A stretch of 14,664 bases of DNA, from NCBI GenBank assembly GCA_047635695.1, contig JBLILN010000028.1, positions 1 to 14,664 of the forward strand, in the 5' to 3' direction. The notes under the pieces were generated by a model. That model had not been told where the DNA came from. It worked only from the letters and a program-made list of their open reading frames with translations, and did not search any database. The translations under genes were made by a program, and so were the position numbers. Positions 8,360-14,664 of the stretch are shown here, piece by piece (position 1 is the first letter of the stretch; each line of letters starts with the position of its first letter). The stretch is from UBA2136 sp047635695 (GTDB taxonomy: Bacteria > Pseudomonadota > Alphaproteobacteria > UBA2136).

Positions 8360-8418
8360 GATACTTCTTTTTGTTGTTTCTTTTCGTAAGTTTCTCGTTT
8401 TGTTAAGTTAAAAAAAAT

Positions 8419-8447
8419 GAGCCCACCTAGGGCAATAAGGTGGGCTC
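8419..8447. terminator. Bidirectional-looking intrinsic terminator
   Basis: A perfect 10-bp GC-rich stem (8419-8428 with 8438-8447) with a 9-base loop has T-runs on both strands: five T after it on the plus strand, and the A-run at 8410-8417 gives eight U on the minus strand. It lies 13 bases beyond the stop of the minus-strand gene at 8461-8796 and would end that transcript before the cysteine synthase-family gene. Confidence 0.88.
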
Positions 8448-8460
8448 TTTTTACTGCGAC

Positions 8461-8796
8461 CTAAACACCAGACTTTGGGCTAGTGGACTTAGGGGTACTA
8501 CCTTGTTTTTCGAGATAACGGGCAGCTTCTTCTAGAATATTAATAGCATCAGGGAAATTGGGCTTACTTCCTTTGATGTCGTATTCTAGTGCTTGGGCCG
8601 TTGACTCTAGGTGTCTTATCGCAGCAAAACCTATTGTTTTTTTAATATCTTTTGACAGTGGTACTGAACAGTAGAGGTCGATATCTATGGAGCCATCATC
8701 TGCCTGTACAAGTAAAAAGTCGAACTCACCAAAATCATGGTGGTATCTTATCGCTTTTTGAGTGTTAAATTCACAAAAAGAGAATTCGCCCGCCAT
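8461..8796 (-). CDS. Protein of unknown function (111 aa)
   Basis: A 111-residue soluble protein with no signal peptide or transmembrane segment. The start is well supported by GGAGGA (plus-strand 8803-8808, read as its complement), seven bases from the ATG. The sequence suggests a beta-rich first half (FDFLLVQA, IDIDLYCSVPL) followed by two helices, the second (about residues 80-97) ending in a short serine/threonine/lysine-rich tail. It has one gene per transcript: a terminator follows immediately, and its promoter must lie in the 8797-9006 region shared with the divergent ATPase gene. I do not recognise a family or catalytic motif and assign no function. Confidence 0.72.
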   Translation of the reverse strand: MAGEFSFCEFNTQKAIRYHHDFGEFDFLLVQADDGSIDIDLYCSVPLSKDIKKTIGFAAIRHLESTAQALEYDIKGSKPNFPDAINILEEAARYLEKQGSTPKSTSPKSGV

Positions 8797-9054
8797 TTTC
8801 TGTCCTCCGCATATTAGTTCTTTATCAAAATGTATTTCCCTTATCCTATATATGGCAAAGTTGGACTCATAAGTCTACAGCCTTATAGTTGTAATTTAAC
8901 GATTTTTTCAAAAAAGATAGTTTTTTGTTATTTATATGACCTAATTATAACAGTATCCAAAGCGATATCAATAGATTCATTAAAAAAATAGTATTTATGG
9001 GGGTTTTTGAGTATACTCATATGTAATAAAAATAATAAACAGATTTTTGAATTT

Positions 9055-10407
9055 ATGACAGATGCTCAATCAGATAAGTTACGTGCTTTTTTAAAGCAAC
9101 GAAAAGATAAGGCCAGTAATGAGGCTAGTAAAGCTGTTGACACAAATCAGTCGTCGGTTTCTGAAGATACACCCGTTACAGCGACGCCCGAGACCTATGA
9201 ACAAACTATTAATTCTGATAATAGTGATTTATCAACAAAACCTCCTGTGGCTGATATTGAAACGCCAAGGGAGATACCTCGTTTTATAGACGATATTGAA
9301 CCTGTTTTAAGTGCAGCACCAGAACCTGAAAAAAAATCAGTTGAGGACAAGCGGTCACTACCGCTTGCTGAACAAGCAGAAGTCAAAACGCAAAGCTTAG
9401 CTGAGCGTGAGGCTAAATTGAAGGCTTTTATACATCAACGTCGTTCTGATGCCACAGGTGATGAAGATGATGAAAATGATCCTTTTGAAGGCGATAAAAT
9501 CGCTAAGAAAAACTTACGCTACCTAACCAAATACCTTGACCGTGATGATATTGATAAAATTAAAGAAATTGTCATTAATAAGCCAGAAGAAGTTGGCCTT
9601 GAATACGATGATGGCCACTGGGAATGGATTAAGGATATTGACCTTACAGCGAGCCAATTAGATGATATTGCACGTACATTAGCAAATAGTAGCGGGCAGC
9701 TTTTCCACGCGGGTAATCCTATTTTGTCGGTTAAAATGCCTGGTGGTCACCGTGTACAAATTGTTGCTGGATTTAATGCACCGACAGGTTTTGTTTTTTC
9801 CATGCGTTTGCAACGTAAAGAAAAATTCGGCCTTAAAGATTTTACAATGCCAGAGGAGGAACGTACGAGAGTACAACAACTTGTACGCGATCAAAAAACG
9901 ATTTTGATTAGTGGTGGTACGGGTACAGGTAAAACAAGTTACATGAACGCACTTATTCCCTCTATTCCTGATGATGAACGCCTTGTGTCAATGGAAGATG
10001 TGCCTGAATTACGTATTCCACACCGAAACTGGGTACGCTTGCTTTTCTCAGGTAGTGATACTGCTATGGGTGACCAAGGTGTGCTTGAGCTTTTAAACGC
10101 CTGTTTGCGTTTGCGCCCTGACCGTATTATTTTAGGTGAGATTCGTAAAGAAAATGCCTTCGCTTTTTGTTCCGCCATTAACACAGGTCATGAAGGGTCT
10201 ATGGCAACAATTCACGCCAATAGCCCTAAAATGGCAATGGATGCGGTTATTAACCGTGTGATGATGAATGGTGACCTTCCTGATAGTGCAATGGAAGTAT
10301 TACGTCGCCAACTTAAGCACGATATTTATGCTGTTGTTCAACTCAGTAAGATACACAAAGGCGTTAAAGCTGAATTGTGTGTTTTGAATGAACAAGAGGA
10401 CGATTAA
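9055..10407 (+). CDS. Orphan VirB11-type secretion ATPase with long disordered N-terminus
   Basis: A hexameric traffic ATPase of the VirB11/T2SE superfamily. Walker A is GGTGTGKT at 287-294 (K293), the Asp box is EDVPEL, Walker B is RIILGEIR at 357-364 (E362), and the His box is GHEGSMATIHANSP at 378-391. The N-terminal domain motif EIVINKPEEVGLE and the VPEL/RPDRIILGE wording are closer to VirB11 (type IV secretion) than to CpaF of Flp pili, although NTGHEGSMATIHANSP also fits CpaF. About 140 N-terminal residues are acidic, low-complexity and probably disordered, making it about 450 residues against roughly 340 for VirB11. They contain two copies of K-L-x-A-F-x-x-Q-R (8-16 and 121-129). No other secretion or pilus gene is present; the gene stands alone before acpP. 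An alternative TTG start at 9007 would add 16 residues and has GGGGG only three bases upstream. I prefer ATG 9055 because the N-terminal repeat starts just after it, but neither start has a good ribosome-binding site. Confidence 0.85.
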   Translation: MTDAQSDKLRAFLKQRKDKASNEASKAVDTNQSSVSEDTPVTATPETYEQTINSDNSDLSTKPPVADIETPREIPRFIDDIEPVLSAAPEPEKKSVEDKRSLPLAEQAEVKTQSLAEREAKLKAFIHQRRSDATGDEDDENDPFEGDKIAKKNLRYLTKYLDRDDIDKIKEIVINKPEEVGLEYDDGHWEWIKDIDLTASQLDDIARTLANSSGQLFHAGNPILSVKMPGGHRVQIVAGFNAPTGFVFSMRLQRKEKFGLKDFTMPEEERTRVQQLVRDQKTILISGGTGTGKTSYMNALIPSIPDDERLVSMEDVPELRIPHRNWVRLLFSGSDTAMGDQGVLELLNACLRLRPDRIILGEIRKENAFAFCSAINTGHEGSMATIHANSPKMAMDAVINRVMMNGDLPDSAMEVLRRQLKHDIYAVVQLSKIHKGVKAELCVLNEQEDD

Positions 10408-10412
10408 CCGTT

Positions 10413-10437
10413 AAATTATAGGCATAATTTTGTTTTT
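10413..10437 (+). terminator. Possible weak terminator after the VirB11-like gene
   Basis: A perfect but wholly A/T 7-bp stem (10413-10419 with 10424-10430) with an AGGC loop is followed by TGTTTTTT. The U-run is good, the stem is weak. It lies six bases after the stop codon. Confidence 0.45.
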
Positions 10438-10440
10438 TAC

Positions 10441-10469
10441 TTGATTATCCACCTTAAGATGGTTAGAAC
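10441..10469 (+). promoter_or_regulatory. Candidate acpP promoter
   Basis: TTGATT (10441-10446), a 17-base spacer and TAGAAC (10464-10469), each matching the sigma-70 consensus at four of six positions. Placement just after the weak terminator and about 60 bases before the acpP ATG is right. A perfect TATAAT at 10508-10513 also exists but would start transcription inside the ribosome-binding site and lacks a -35. Confidence 0.4.
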
Positions 10470-10531
10470 AGAGTGAGTAGTTTTAAAAGGGAAATGTTCC
10501 CTATATATATAATGACAAGAAGGAAATAGAT

Positions 10532-10774
10532 ATGAGTACTGAAATCGTAAAACGCGTAACGGACCTTGTAATTGAAAACTTAGGTGTAGATGCGGCTAAA
10601 GTAAAAGAAACATCAAGCTTTGTTGATGACTTAGGTGCAGACTCACTTGACACTGTTGAGCTTGTAATGGCTTTAGAAGAAGAGTTTGGTATTGAAATTC
10701 CTGATGATGCTGCTGAAAAAATTACAAATGTGCAAGAAGCCGTTTCTTACATTTCTGCGAATGCTCAAGCGTAA
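10532..10774 (+). CDS. acpP: Acyl carrier protein
   Basis: An 80-residue acidic four-helix carrier of fatty-acid intermediates, of standard length. The phosphopantetheine attachment serine is S38 in the invariant GADSLDTVELVMALEEEFGIEI context, which also forms the helix II recognition surface for FabF and other partners. The ribosome-binding site AAGAAGGA (10517-10524) precedes the ATG by seven bases. It sits directly upstream of fabF, the classical partner, though separated by 165 bases containing a hairpin and a fabF promoter, so the two may be transcribed at different levels. No anomalies. The assignment is secure. Confidence 0.98.
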   Translation: MSTEIVKRVTDLVIENLGVDAAKVKETSSFVDDLGADSLDTVELVMALEEEFGIEIPDDAAEKITNVQEAVSYISANAQA

Positions 10775-10887
10775 TTATTTATTGAAGCGCCCCTTATAGA
10801 ATTGTTTCTTGGAAGTGCTTAGCATACTTATTTAACAATCCGCTTAAAACGCTTTGTTGAATTATTTTGTAAGATGTTAAGAATTAT

Positions 10888-10913
10888 AAAGGCTCGCTTT
10901 GTTGTGAGCCTTT
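10888..10913 (+). other. Stable hairpin between acpP and fabF (possible attenuating terminator)
   Basis: AAAGGCTCGC (10888-10897) pairs with GTGAGCCTTT (10904-10913) through one G-U wobble, around a TTTGTT loop. There is no U-tract beyond the arm, so termination would be inefficient. The 3' arm and loop overlap the -35 element of the proposed fabF promoter. It may reduce acpP read-through. Confidence 0.55.
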
Positions 10914-10930
10914 AAAGTATTGAATATAAT
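10902..10930 (+). promoter_or_regulatory. fabF promoter, predicted to give a leaderless or near-leaderless mRNA
   Basis: TTGTGA (10902-10907), a spacer of exactly 17 bases, then a perfect TATAAT (10925-10930). Transcription would be expected to start near 10937, only about three bases before the fabF ATG at 10940. No Shine-Dalgarno sequence precedes that ATG beyond a minimal GGA. Confidence 0.6.
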
Positions 10931-10939
10931 GGATTTATA

Positions 10940-12199
10940 ATGGATAAAAAACGTACAGTTGTTGTTACAGGCCTTGGTTTAGTTACACCTTTTGGTGTTG
11001 GTGTTGACGTGACTTGGAAGGCACTCATGAAGGGGCAGTCGGGTATTGGCCCTATTACATATTTTGATGCGACCGATTTTGCTTGTCAAATTGCAGGTGA
11101 AGTTCCAGGAGCTGATATGCCAAACGGCTTTAATGCCAATGACTATCTTGATAGTAAAGAGCAGAAAAAAATGGGGCGTTTTATCCAGCTTGGTATGGCT
11201 GCGTCTCACGAGGCCATTAAACAGGCAGGTTTAGATAACGTGACAGACGTTGAAGCACAAAATCGTATTGCTGTTGTGCTTGGTAGTGGTGTTGGTGGTT
11301 TACCAGAGGTTGAGGCCGCTTATGAAACACTTAAAAGCCGTGGACCGCGCCGTGTATCACCATTCTTTATACCTTCTATGTTGGTGAACCTCCTTCCTGG
11401 GCAAGTTTCTATGAAGTATGGTTTTAAAGGCCCAAACAGCTCTGTTGTGACAGCTTGCGCTACGTCAACACATGCCATTGGTGTTGCTAAGCGTATGATT
11501 GAAGACGGCGAAGCTGACATTGTTATTTCTGGTGGCGCTGAGGCTTGTATTTGTCCTTCAGCTGTTGCTGGTTTTTCCTCTGCTAAAGCACTTTCTACAG
11601 CATATAATGATACACCTGAAAAAGCATGCCGTCCTTTTGATGAAGGGCGTGACGGTTTTGTGATGTCTGAGGGTGCTGGTGTGCTTGTTGTTGAAAGCTT
11701 GGAGAGTGCTGAAAAGCGAGGCGTTCAAATTTTAGCGGTTCTTTCTGGTTTTGGGCAAACAGGTGACGCCTATCATATGACATCACCACACCCAGAAGGT
11801 GATGGTGGTAAGCGCGCGACGGAAGCGGCTCTAGCTGATGCTGGTATGGATGCGTCAGAGGTGACGTATGTCAATGCGCATGCAACATCGACACCTATGG
11901 GCGACGTAATAGAGTCTAAAACGATCGAATCTATTTTTGGTCCTGATATTTTAGTCTCGGCTACAAAGTCGATGACAGGCCACTCTCTTGGTGCTACAGG
12001 CGCCTGGGAAGCGGCATTCTGTGTTTTGGCTATTCAACATAATATGTTGCCTCCAACGATTAACTTAGAAAATAAATCAGACGGTTGTGATTTAGACTAT
12101 ATTGCTGATAAGGCAAGATCCATCGAAGTGACTGCGGCTCTTTCAAATTCATTTGGATTTGGTGGTACAAATGCGAGCTTGCTCTTTAAAAAACTTTAA
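10940..12199 (+). CDS. fabF: 3-oxoacyl-[acyl-carrier-protein] synthase II (KAS II)
   Basis: A 419-residue condensing enzyme that elongates acyl-ACP with malonyl-ACP in type II fatty-acid synthesis in the cytoplasm. The thiolase-fold catalytic triad is complete: nucleophile C173 in TACATSTHAIG, H314 in NAHATSTP, and H348 in KSMTGHSLGATG, with the supporting lysine K343. The N-terminal strand VVVTGLGLVTPFG and C-terminal NSFGFGGTNASL are family signatures. Length and start agree with E. coli FabF (413 residues). It follows acpP and precedes mltG, the usual alphaproteobacterial order. The ATG lacks a proper ribosome-binding site but is ten bases after a perfect -10 box, suggesting leaderless translation from its own promoter. 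Read-through from acpP could also supply it. Confidence 0.98.
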   Translation: MDKKRTVVVTGLGLVTPFGVGVDVTWKALMKGQSGIGPITYFDATDFACQIAGEVPGADMPNGFNANDYLDSKEQKKMGRFIQLGMAASHEAIKQAGLDNVTDVEAQNRIAVVLGSGVGGLPEVEAAYETLKSRGPRRVSPFFIPSMLVNLLPGQVSMKYGFKGPNSSVVTACATSTHAIGVAKRMIEDGEADIVISGGAEACICPSAVAGFSSAKALSTAYNDTPEKACRPFDEGRDGFVMSEGAGVLVVESLESAEKRGVQILAVLSGFGQTGDAYHMTSPHPEGDGGKRATEAALADAGMDASEVTYVNAHATSTPMGDVIESKTIESIFGPDILVSATKSMTGHSLGATGAWEAAFCVLAIQHNMLPPTINLENKSDGCDLDYIADKARSIEVTAALSNSFGFGGTNASLLFKKL

Positions 12200-12228
12200 C
12201 GTAATAACTTAAAAAAACAGGTAATTCA

Positions 12229-13221
12229 TTGAAATATTTAAAAATAAAATCTGGTCATATTATTGTAGCGGCCTTTTCATTGCTCATCGCTTTTGTGATG
12301 ATTACAGGTCTATGGGCTGTGCTTATTTCCATGCACGGGCCGTTAGAAAATGAAAAAGTTTTTAAGGTTGAAAAAGGTCAAGGGGTTTCTGTTATTGCGG
12401 CCAAGTTGTCTGAAAACCATGTTATTTCATCGGCTTTTCTTTTTAAAGTATCAGCAACCATGATGTTTGCCGATAAGGGGCTTCAGGCAGGTGTTTATAA
12501 ATTTGAAAAAGACATTACATTACGTGACGTTATTAAAATGATGGCACGCGGTCATACCGCAAGCTATAAAGTAACAATTCCAGAAGGTTTGCGCAGCTCT
12601 GAAGTTTTAGCTATTTTAAAAGGCTTGCCACATGTTACGGGTGACTTTTCGGCAGTGAAATTACATGAAACAGACTTATTATTAGCTGAAACGTACATGT
12701 ATTCTTATGATGAAGATATTCAATTGATTGTAACGCGCATGCAGAAGGCTATGGAAAAAGCTTTGGAAAAAGCTTGGGCCATGCGTGACGCTGACTTACC
12801 CATTAATAATAAAGAAGAACTGCTAATTCTTGCTTCTATGGTTGAAAAAGAAACGTCCTTAGATAGTGAACGGGCAGAGGTAGCAGGCGTTTTTGTTAAT
12901 CGTCTAAATAAAAATATGCGCCTACAGTCGGACCCAACGGTTATTTATGGTTTAAAAAACTATGACGGCAACATTACACGCAAAGACTTACGAACCAGTC
13001 ATGCGTATAATACTTATACGAATAATGGTTTGCCAAAAGGACCTATCGCACACCCGGGTGCAGCCTCTTTGTTTGCGGCAGCTAAGCCCAATAAAACTGA
13101 TAATATATATTTTGTTGCTGACATGACAGGTGGACATGTTTTTGCTAAAACACACGATGAACACAAAATAAACGTCACTAATTACTTAAAAAAATACAGA
13201 GAACTGATATTAGATAAATAA
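12229..13221 (+). CDS. mltG: Endolytic peptidoglycan transglycosylase MltG (YceG family)
   Basis: A 330-residue inner-membrane protein, against 340 for E. coli MltG. A short cytoplasmic tail is followed by a transmembrane helix (about 10-34), a LysM-like region, and the catalytic YceG domain. The catalytic motif is LASMVEKET, with E206 and E208 (one of these is the catalytic glutamate of the family), followed by VNRL and QSDPTVIYG (233-240). MltG cleaves nascent glycan strands and sets chain length. The start must be TTG: the in-frame stop at 12205 is only seven codons upstream, no ATG or GTG intervenes, and the next ATG falls inside the transmembrane helix. The ribosome-binding site is weak (CAGGTAA). 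The segment at about 146-157 (LLLAETYMYSYD) is more diverged than the usual LFPDTY. It starts 30 bases after fabF, probably cotranscribed. Confidence 0.95.
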   Translation: MKYLKIKSGHIIVAAFSLLIAFVMITGLWAVLISMHGPLENEKVFKVEKGQGVSVIAAKLSENHVISSAFLFKVSATMMFADKGLQAGVYKFEKDITLRDVIKMMARGHTASYKVTIPEGLRSSEVLAILKGLPHVTGDFSAVKLHETDLLLAETYMYSYDEDIQLIVTRMQKAMEKALEKAWAMRDADLPINNKEELLILASMVEKETSLDSERAEVAGVFVNRLNKNMRLQSDPTVIYGLKNYDGNITRKDLRTSHAYNTYTNNGLPKGPIAHPGAASLFAAAKPNKTDNIYFVADMTGGHVFAKTHDEHKINVTNYLKKYRELILDK

Positions 13222-13264
13222 TCTATCTATACTAAATTAATCATAAAATAAATAAGGTGGTCTC

Positions 13265-13918
13265 TTGGGCGAACAACATATAAAACATCCAGGTCTAGTT
13301 ATTACATTTACAGGCCCAAGCGGTACGGGTAAAAATACTGTTTCAAATGAAGTGATGGGGCGCGATGAAAAAGTTAAATATTTCGTTACAGCAACGACAA
13401 GAGAACCGCGGTCTTACGAAAAAGAGGGTGTGGACTATTATTTCCTGACAAAAGAAGATTTTGAAAAACGCCTCGATAACGATGAGTTTTTAGAATGGAG
13501 CCGCCATTATAATAATTACTATGGTGCGCTAAAAGAAGAGCTTCATAAAAAATTACAAGTTGGCCATGATCCTCATACAGATATAACGTGGAGTGGTGCA
13601 AAGTCTATCCGTGACTATATGCCTGAAAATACTATTTGTATTCTCTTAATGCCACCGTCGTTGGAAGCGCTTGATGAGCGTATGGCGAAACGTAAAAAAG
13701 TGAGTGGTGAAGCAGACGACCATCAACGTGTGCGCCTACAAAAGATACGCGAAGACATGCTTCACTGGCAAGACCCTGACTTTGTTTTTACCAATGATGA
13801 TATGAAGGGCTCAAAACTTTCTGATTATGATTATGTCGTTGTGAATAGGGACCTTGAAGAGGCTATTCAAAGTATTATCGATATTTTAAAAGTCGAACGT
13901 AAAAAAAGAGAATATTAA
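13265..13918 (+). CDS. gmk: Guanylate kinase, divergent
   Basis: A 217-residue cytosolic P-loop kinase phosphorylating GMP to GDP with ATP. The P-loop is GPSGTGKNT (17-25), with T-N where most have V-S. GMP-binding elements are TTREPR (44-49), VDYYF (56-60), FLE (75-77) and YYG (85-87). The usual DIDxQGA is DITWSGA (106-112), and PPS (130-132) is followed by R139 and R143. The lid after R143 carries an unusual KKVSGEADDHQRVRL segment, so the protein is a diverged member; a different nucleotide substrate cannot be excluded. TTG at 13265 is the only possible start: an in-frame stop lies at 13253 and no ATG or GTG precedes the P-loop. It is preceded by AAGGTGG (13254-13260). It lies 43 bases after mltG; yicC, often found between these genes, is absent. 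Confidence 0.88.
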   Translation: MGEQHIKHPGLVITFTGPSGTGKNTVSNEVMGRDEKVKYFVTATTREPRSYEKEGVDYYFLTKEDFEKRLDNDEFLEWSRHYNNYYGALKEELHKKLQVGHDPHTDITWSGAKSIRDYMPENTICILLMPPSLEALDERMAKRKKVSGEADDHQRVRLQKIREDMLHWQDPDFVFTNDDMKGSKLSDYDYVVVNRDLEEAIQSIIDILKVERKKREY

Positions 13919-13927
13919 TAAACTTTC

Positions 13928-13956
13928 TTGTAATGAAGATCTGCATCGCCCATAAT
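13928..13956 (+). promoter_or_regulatory. Candidate promoter of the lipoprotein gene
   Basis: TTGTAA (13928-13933), a 17-base spacer and CATAAT (13951-13956), matching consensus at four and five of six positions. The expected start near 13963 would give a leader of about 26 bases to the TTG start at 13989. Confidence 0.5.
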
Positions 13957-13988
13957 TATAGTGTAGCCTTAATCATGAAAGTTTAACT

Positions 13989-14405
13989 TTGCGTAAAAAA
14001 TATACTCTATTACTTCTGCCTTTACTGTTTTCAACAGGCTGTACAACTGAGTATTTTATTCGTGAGTTTATGGATGGGCCAAAGACTTGCCAACCTTCAG
14101 AAATGAACGCTGTTGTTCAAAACAGACGTGCTATCCAGAACGTCAGAAATGGATATAATATGGACTATGCACGCTCAATCATGGCTTCAGATCCAAAGAG
14201 AACTGATGCTTTGCATATGGCTAACGGCGAAGTTTACTATGTTGATCATTTTCAAGTTGAGCCAGGTTTACTTTGCTATGGAGAGCTAGAGCATGGTGAA
14301 TTTGAGCAAGTGTATTATTTCAATAATATTGTTGTTGGTAAGGGGGATTACTTTTATGAATCCAGCCTTGCGCCCTATATAACGTCCAAAGAATTCGATT
14401 ACTAA
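13989..14405 (+). CDS. Probable lipoprotein of unknown function (138 aa)
   Basis: The first 18 residues form a lipoprotein signal: MRKK, a leucine-rich core, then FSTGC with C18 as the presumed lipidated cysteine. The -3 residue is serine rather than the preferred leucine, so the lipobox is slightly off consensus. The mature part (about 120 residues) is tyrosine-rich and mixed, with further cysteines near residues 35 and 97 that could form a periplasmic disulfide (GPKTCQP and GLLCYG). No family is recognised. TTG at 13989 is the only start available before the signal: an in-frame stop lies at 13959 and no ATG or GTG intervenes. A weak GAAAG (13977-13981) may serve as ribosome-binding site. 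It has its own likely promoter, so it may be independent of the gmk transcript. Confidence 0.75.
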   Translation: MRKKYTLLLLPLLFSTGCTTEYFIREFMDGPKTCQPSEMNAVVQNRRAIQNVRNGYNMDYARSIMASDPKRTDALHMANGEVYYVDHFQVEPGLLCYGELEHGEFEQVYYFNNIVVGKGDYFYESSLAPYITSKEFDY

Positions 14406-14479
14406 TATACCTTACAGTGGCATACCCTTTATAATTAGATTAAATCTAAAATAAAAGTTCACACGCTTTTCGCCCAGTT

Positions 14480-14498
14480 GGTGTACATGGGGTGTACA
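14480..14498. repeat. Two GGTGTACA direct repeats in 11-bp phase
   Basis: GGTGTACA occurs at 14480-14487 and 14491-14498, separated by TGG, so the copies sit one helical turn apart. They lie just beyond the tRNA-fMet terminator. Such phased repeats can be protein-binding sites (regulator or integrase arm-type), but none is demonstrated here. Confidence 0.55.
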
Positions 14499-14531
14499 AA
14501 AAAAATGACCTTGTGCAGAACCTGCGCAAAG
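14498..14531 (-). terminator. Intrinsic terminator of the tRNA-fMet gene
   Basis: Read on the minus strand, CTTTG-c-GCAG pairs with CTGC-a-CAAGG around a GTT loop (14509-14531), with one internal mismatch and one wobble. After three bases comes a run of eight U (A-run 14498-14505 on the plus strand). It begins 13 bases after the CCA end of the tRNA. Confidence 0.65.
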
Positions 14532-14543
14532 CCTTGATTAAAA

Positions 14544-14620
<77 letters not shown>

Positions 14621-14629
14621 TCACCAATT

Positions 14630-14635
14630 AATATA
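14630..14635 (-). promoter_or_regulatory. Candidate -10 element of tRNA-fMet
   Basis: TATATT on the minus strand, nine bases before the mature 5' end, is well placed for a tRNA promoter. The matching -35 region (TGCATA at a 17-base spacing) is poor, so this is tentative. Confidence 0.35.
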
Positions 14636-14664
14636 CGGGTTATACCTCTATGTATGCAGTCTGT

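Noticed and set aside
8997..9026. Nine-codon upstream ORF (ATG 8997 to TAA 9026) before the ATPase gene
   Set aside because: It has no ribosome-binding site and overlaps the alternative TTG start in another frame; nothing suggests attenuation.
10488..10502. AGGGAA-ATG-TTCCCT hairpin before acpP as terminator
   Set aside because: It is followed by alternating AT rather than a T-run; it is likely just a leader structure.
10508..10513. Perfect TATAAT upstream of acpP as a promoter -10
   Set aside because: Transcription would begin inside the acpP ribosome-binding site and no -35 lies at proper spacing; it is part of an AT repeat.
14435..14449. TTAGAT-TAA-ATCTAA dyad as terminator of the lipoprotein gene
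   Set aside because: The stem is short and A/T only, followed by an A-rich run, so no plausible termination on the plus strand.

Overview
The window looks like chromosomal core sequence from an AT-rich (roughly 40% G+C by eye) alphaproteobacterium-like organism. This rests on a fairly canonical rpoB-rpoC pair, the cluster acpP-fabF-mltG-gmk (a layout common in alphaproteobacteria, there usually with yicC before gmk), and an initiator tRNA with an A-U pair in the anticodon stem. The genus cannot be named from the sequence alone.

Layout. Positions 1-5326 hold the last ~380 codons of rpoB and a complete rpoC, closed by a strong UUCG-loop terminator. Instead of the usual rpsL-rpsG-fusA-tuf block, rpoC is followed by a poorly characterised accessory stretch (5588-7387): a protein resembling the Nmad2 family (nucleotide-modification-associated domain), two very small acidic ORFs (56 and 57 aa), and a small membrane-anchored or secreted protein gene that is split by an apparent one-base frameshift. 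Two terminators and an 8-bp inverted repeat punctuate this stretch. Next come two minus-strand genes, a divergent cysteine synthase-family PLP enzyme (7460-8359) and a 111-aa protein of unknown function (8461-8796), separated by a perfect 10-bp hairpin with T-runs on both strands.

From about 9055 to 14405 all genes run on the plus strand: an orphan VirB11-type ATPase with a long disordered, repeat-bearing N-terminus, then acyl carrier protein, FabF, MltG, a divergent guanylate kinase, and a probable lipoprotein. AcpP and FabF work together in fatty-acid elongation. MltG trims nascent peptidoglycan at the inner membrane. Gmk makes GDP for nucleotide synthesis. The window ends with initiator tRNA-fMet on the minus strand, with its own terminator.

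Points of most interest: the frameshifted small gene; the Nmad2-like gene in the slot after rpoC; the orphan VirB11-like ATPase carrying two copies of a K-L-x-A-F-x-x-Q-R motif; a predicted leaderless fabF transcript; three successive genes whose only possible start is TTG; the initiator tRNA variant; and an 11-bp-phased GGTGTACA direct repeat beside the tRNA. No CRISPR array, insertion sequence, transposase or integrase gene was seen. No gene-free stretch exceeds about 300 bases; the largest gaps (5327-5587 and 8797-9054) hold a terminator plus an AT-rich leader, and a divergent promoter region, respectively.
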